From Lates calcarifer (Eukaryota > Chordata > Actinopteri > Centropomidae): a stretch of 64,000 bases of DNA. This document shows positions 58,701-64,000 of this stretch, one piece after another. Each line of letters starts with the position of its first letter. Positions within the stretch are counted from its first letter, which is position 1. Location of the stretch: contig NC_066837.1 of the NCBI RefSeq assembly GCF_001640805.2, positions 16,972,501-17,036,500 on the forward strand, read 5' to 3'. The notes under the pieces were generated by a model, which was given only the letters and a program-made list of their open reading frames with translations, was not told the DNA's origin and searched no databases. The translations under genes and the position numbers were made by a program.

Positions 58701-60082
58701 CCGGCCACTCTCTCCTTCCCAGCTGGATGAGTCTATTCTGAGGCAGGAGACAATAAAGGAGTCCTCTCTCACCCCTTCCTATGTCTCTTCCACTTTACTT
58801 TCTTTTTCCTCTATATACTTTCTTTCTCATCCTTCTTCCTCTTCTCTCCATGTTCCCGCTCTTCCTTAGGGTCTTTAATATATATATTTTTTTTTTTCCA
58901 AGAAAAGTATACACATATGAGGTTGAGGAGCGTCTGTGCCCTCACACCTGTGGCTGTGGCAGACATATCCTGTTTGGAAAAGGCCTCACCAAACACCCTA
59001 ATCCACCCACTTGCACACCCCTGTCCCCCGCCCTTGTTCCCCCACACAATCCTCCCCCCTCCGCTCTGCCAAACCAGGAAGTGTGCACAGGAAACAGCTG
59101 TCCCTCACGTCCGCCCGCTCGTCTCTTGCCAGGTGCATCCTGGGAACGGAGCAATGTGTGACCGTCGACATGTGGCTGACACTGTATGAGGTGTCGTTAC
59201 AGTAATCAGGATCGCCATGAACTTTATACAACAAGGAGATAAAAATAAATCTCCTCGCCATCTACTGGCCTGTTTCAATTTCTATTAGTGAAGAAGGTTT
59301 TTGTTGGAAACATCAAGTCTAAATCTAAGCCTACAGCTTTTGAGCCTTTATGCTACAGGGCAGTGATGAAGATAAAACAAACAATTTAAGTTTGATCTGT
59401 CTGAGATAAAGCGGATATACTTGTCTCACGAATGATTGCCTCTCGTCAGCTGAAAGGGGAACTCCATCAATTACACACATCAGAGTCTGTTTACAGGTAT
59501 TGGGGAGAGAAAGAAGAGCGTGCGGCATAAAAAAAAACTCTGGTTGTTGTGCATTGATTTTGATTAGATTTTTTTTAACTGTCCATTGGTCTTTTAACTG
59601 TCATTCCCAGCTCTGATCTGCTATTTTAATATCTCACAAAACAATTAAAATAAATCTGTTTGATCATGTTGATGTTGCTTTAATAATACTTCAACATGCT
59701 CCTGAACTGACACCTGCTGATTGCTGATGAAACAGACAGAGAGTCCATGTCATGGTAATATAAATGACAATGTAAACTCATCCTCCTGTTTTTCACTAAA
59801 TCTTCACCATAATCTGAAACTCCTCTTGTTGTCTGTGCTGTATAGCTGGATGGCCGGTCTCCAGGACAATCAGGAAAAATAAACAGAGTCGACATCTGTC
59901 GCAGCAGAGTAGGAGTGAGAGCGTCTGTCCAGGCCAGCGCTCGCAGTATTGTTTGTCACTTTCTCCATGAAATGCTCTGCGAATACTGCCTCAAACAATT
60001 AGGTTCCAGTGATCCCTATCACCCAACACACAATAGTGTTTACATGACGTGGAGGAAACGTGGCCATGGAGCCCACTTTGGG

Positions 60083-60113
<31 letters not shown>

Positions 60114-63100
60114 CCCTCAGGGTTCGTATGACTTTTAAGACTCTAAGCTCACACTGTATTCAGTCAGGGTGGAAAATGTTTCTGTGCCATGAGAATATTG
60201 CTTTTCAAAATGAAAAACTTTTTCTCTTCCCTGTCATTTTATTCTCCAGTTGGACTAAATCTATAAAATGAGACTGTAACTTTTGACAGAAAATATATAT
60301 ATATATATATATATTGTGGGTTTTTCATTAAGGGGTTTTCCACTATAGCCTTACTTGGTGCGATATGACCAATAGCTTCTGGTGGCTAATCTTAGCTAAT
60401 TTACATTAGTCAGTGTGTAGAACTGACCAGCCTGCTCTCACCACACAACATTTCAATCAGGAGAAGAGAATGAGAAAATCTGAAAAAGAATTACATTTAT
60501 TGTGGACAAGAGAAATGTCTTCAAAAGTAGTGTGCTATAATAATATGTAGAACTGACATTTCCTCATCGGTTTTTGGAATTTTCTACTGTTACACAACAT
60601 TTTAGCTCAGTCAGGTCACCAGGTCACCCAATGATAATGTCTTTAAAGCAAATGAATTGGGAATTTGGGGAAATGGAAATATATGTGTAACATGTCACAT
60701 TAACTGTCACAGTGACCCTTTGACCCATACCCTTTGCTTCTGATTTGAAAGTGATAGAAGCAGGGGGTTACATCATGGAAGATCATGGGTGTTGCTGCAA
60801 CATCCTTGTTCCAGCCTGCAGAGGCAGTGCTGAGTGTGAACTTTTGCACTCAAACACCTGCAAGTCCCTTTTTGACTAAAATTAAAATAACTTCAACAGA
60901 GGTTTCAGACACAATTATAGCATGATTTAAGGCATGACCAACGGTGGACACACACCCATACATACACAGCAAGAGAGAGAATCTATACATTTACCTTTAC
61001 TCATACTGATGTCTCTAGGGTATACATAGTCTGTCCCTGGCTTTCACACATAGTGCACACAAACACACACACAGTTCCCCGTTGCACAAAGGCTCCCCCA
61101 TCGATACTCACTTTATTGAGTGGGACATTTTGAGGTAGCCAGGGGGAGGGCGTGACAGCACGGCTCTGAGATTAAAACAATCCTCTCTTGATTTCTTCCT
61201 CACTCAAGGGAGAAGCGGAAGCTGTCTGTTATCGTTTGTTTCTATTATTATTCCCCATTTACAGTTTGGGTGTTCACACATGGCCTTAAATGAGAGAGTC
61301 AACAATTTGTCTTGTGTGTCTTTTCACTTTTCAGAGCTGCCCTGAAAACTGTCTGAGAAATTGGGGTTTTACAGTAAAAGAAGGGGGAAACCCAAAACAT
61401 ACTCTAATTTGTTGTCCAACACCACACAGTTTCATCTTGCTTACTAGTTAAAACAGTTAAGAGGCATCTGCAGCTAAAACTGCATTCTCAAAGCCTTTGA
61501 AGTCAAGGATTCAGTTTGGCTCATTTTTTCCATGTACTTATTATTATTATTATTTTTGTATAGTACATAAAAAGAAAAAGGTTACCACACATTTATAGTA
61601 TGTTTGTTTTTCGCCATAACCTCAGCTGTAAGTCTGACTTATCATTTTGTCAATTCAACACACTGTCCTGTAAAAATAAACAAATATTTAGTGATAATCT
61701 CTTTCTATAATTATTATGGAGCAAGGCTGTAAAATTCTGATTCACTATTTACAAATGCAACAGAAACACATATGAATTTAAACTATGATATTGTCTATTT
61801 GCATCTTAAGTGCTTTGATCCTTACTTGCAACTTCCATTGTGAATCGCTGAAAATAGTAGTCAGAGCAATTCAATTCAATACAATTATTTCACTGCATTA
61901 TGAAATTATTGTGTCCATTTCTTTTCTTTGGAAGTCTATACTATTAAAAGTCCTTTAAAATATTAAAGTTGTTAAAGGCTCATTTCAATCATTCTGATCT
62001 GACTTTGAAAAATTTATTTATTTATCGTTACTAGATTTCACAGCAGTAATCAGTTACAGAAACAGAGACAATCTTCAGTTATAGTTTTTGAGTTATCGTT
62101 TGAATCAACCCCAGAAACCCAGGCCCAAAATGAATACCTCAATAGAACCGAAACTGTTCCAATAATACAATGTGATAGTATTAGGTCAATTTACTTTTAA
62201 CAGGAGCACATAAAGTGCAGGAAAAGCTAATCCCAAGGGATTTCTCTCTGTCCCTTGTGTAGCTTTTTATATGTTTCAGGCAAATTCATGCAGCATCTGC
62301 AGGCACAACGTTATTCTGGCACACAGAGTGTGATCAACTGGAACCACAGCTGCCGGGCGCAAAAGAGTGTGACAGACCAATAGATGACACTGTTTTCACT
62401 GTGATTATACATAGACTATTGTTAATTTCAGCATGTTCAGACCCCAGGGCAGTTTATCGTTTATAAAGATGGTGATGGTGTTGATGATTATGATTGTAAT
62501 GATGATGATGATGAATTTGATGACAGATTTATTGAGCAGTTGCTGAGCAAACTCCTTCTTTCCCAGGACCTTGAAGGTCACGTAACTGTAAAGCCTTTAT
62601 AATGTTTGTGTTTCAGTCTGTCTAAGAAGGAAATGACTGAGGGAATGTAAAAGAGGTGCTGACCCTGAGGCTGAGAGACAGAGAGAGAGAGAGAGCGACA
62701 CAGAGAAAATAAGTGAATAGGAATGGGTGAGCACAGGGGAGAATGGGTGAGAGACAGATTTAGGAAGGAAGTTTGGGAGCACTTGGAGAGGATGACGACG
62801 TGTGTATTGGTCATCAGTGACACAGGTGCGCTCTGATGTCATAAGCAAAATGCTCCAACCAGGGACCTAAAATGTGTCCAGAGTCCAATGAATAAGGACC
62901 GTGTTTGTATAATATTGTTATTAATGTACCAGTGGAGATTAAACTCCAGTAGTGGGCTGAAACTTAAACAATTAAACAATTATTTTCATGATCAATTAAT
63001 TTGTCTATTGTTTTCTTGCTTTAGGCAATTGTGAAAAATGCCTGAGGTGACATATTCAAATTGCCTCTTTTATTTAGCTAACACCACCTAAATGTATTCA

Positions 63101-63480
63101 AATTACTGTAATATGTTACATTAAATCTTCAAACTGAAAAGCTGAAACCATCAAATCTTTGGCACCTTTTTTTTGAAAACTACCGAAATGATTAATCAAA
63201 TACCAATTTAATGTCAACAGACTAATCAATTCATTAATTAAATGGGCTTATATCAGCTTTAATAAAAGAAAAGCTTGATTCAAGCTCTCTCTGCTCATTA
63301 CATTAATTTGTCTCAAATCTGGTGAATAAAATAATCTCGTGTGTATGTAACGCTGCTACAAAACATGTCATTGGGGATTTTTTTTGTTTGTTTTTTTGCT
63401 TTTTATCAACACAAAAAACAAACTTTAATAGCAGACATTTTTAAACAAAGATGCTGCACATGCTACCCCAAGTAATTGTG
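58701..63480. other. Intergenic; no supported gene
   Basis: A C-rich stretch at 59000-59110 gives open frames on several strands, a composition effect. GT repeat at 60085-60113, TA repeat at 60293-60315, GAT/ATG repeat near 62495-62515. A stretch at about 61130-61300 has mixed composition without a frame and could be regulatory, but nothing shows it. Confidence 0.5.
60085..60113. repeat. (GT)n microsatellite
   Basis: Uninterrupted GT run followed by 'gccctcag'. Confidence 0.95.
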
Positions 63481-63503
63481 CTACTATATGCGCACATTCA
63501 CTT

Positions 63504-63505
<2 letters not shown>

Positions 63506-63536
<31 letters not shown>
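63506..63536. repeat. (GT)n microsatellite
   Basis: Uninterrupted. A second TG run followed by AG dinucleotides is at 63711-63742. Confidence 0.95.
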
Positions 63537-63539
<3 letters not shown>

Positions 63540-63709
63540 GATGAGCATAAGAATGTGTGTACAGTACATCACTGTCTGTTTATTATATTGTGATATCAGT
63601 GCAGTTGCGGATATTTTCTTGGAAACAGTCCAGGTCTCTTTAAAGTCTTGGACTGACCAGTCTGTTGTGATGTGTGTGTGCGTGCATACATGCATGTAGG
63701 CATGAACCC

Positions 63710-63742
<33 letters not shown>

Positions 63743-63944
63743 TTAGTGATGTGTTATGAAAAGTGTGTGTGTGCGTGCATGCATGTGTTGGTATTGGTGG
63801 TGGAGGGGGAAGGAGGAGGGGTGGTGGAAGGTTCCTTATCTACAGGCCACAGGCAGCTTTTGAGGCTCTTATCAGCAGCCACCATATTGTACTAGCACAT
63901 CCTCTTGTCCAGCAGGGAGCGGAAAACTCTCCTTGCAACATGGT

Positions 63945-64000
63945 TCCCTCTCTCTCCCTCTCTTGCTCCCTCTCCCCCTTCTCTCTCCCTCTCTCTCTCT
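63945..64000. repeat. (CT)n/CCCT-rich microsatellite at the window edge
   Basis: Pyrimidine-only from about 63951 to the end, so it is cut by the window. Confidence 0.9.

Noticed and set aside
58781..59261. Several overlapping frames on both strands
   Set aside because: C-rich composition lowers stop frequency. No motif, no conserved start and no splice signals could be tied together.

Overview
The window is animal nuclear DNA from a teleost fish, most likely a percomorph; I cannot name the species. The evidence is spliced genes with GT/AG introns, the '(ATCC)n-tailed' and tRNA-SINE repeats common in fish genomes, an L2-type LINE relic, a hAT-like terminal sequence, and many CA/GT, CT and AT microsatellites. 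I saw no rRNA gene, no convincing tRNA gene and no CRISPR array.

Region 1 (about 300-34,100) is a tandem array of neu3-like sialidase genes on the minus strand. The repeated unit is about 11-12 kb: C-type gene, small exon fragment, A-type gene, then a long spacer. Three copies look intact, each with two coding exons: A (1273-2571, 391 aa), C (11107-12429, 399 aa) and F (23058-24416, 411 aa). At least seven others are broken: relics near 9.72 and 21.66 kb, exon fragments near 12.6 and 24.6 kb, truncated copies D (13.0-13.9 kb) and G (25.0-25.4 kb), and H (32.7-33.2 kb). The paralogues differ most in one loop, where an in-frame hexanucleotide repeat has grown into a cysteine-rich insertion. The three spacers are close copies. 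They carry an L2-like LINE relic with nested insertions: a 480-bp solo LTR in the first spacer only, and a 1.47-kb CACTA-ended element in all three. Empty sites for both insertions survive elsewhere in the array, so the order of events can be read.

Region 2 (34,100-41,300) has no gene I can support. It holds a tRNA-derived SINE at 39.1 kb and simple repeats.

Region 3 (41,350-46,650) starts with a GC-rich, promoter-like block containing a perfect CRE. Downstream lies a series of short candidate exons, including 15- and 16-nt micro-exons, each followed by a good splice donor and embedded in diverged tandem repeats. It also contains a 205-bp triplicate and three neighbouring hairpins. I read it as a candidate long non-coding RNA locus.

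Region 4 (46,650-52,750) is intergenic: a duplicated segment of about 300 bp and a hAT-like element.

Region 5 (52,760-54,720) is a plus-strand gene with one 5' non-coding exon and three coding exons, encoding an uncharacterised 390-aa protein. Its 3' UTR runs into a common teleost repeat that ends at a polyadenylation signal.

Region 6 (54,720-64,000) is intergenic, with microsatellites and no supported gene.
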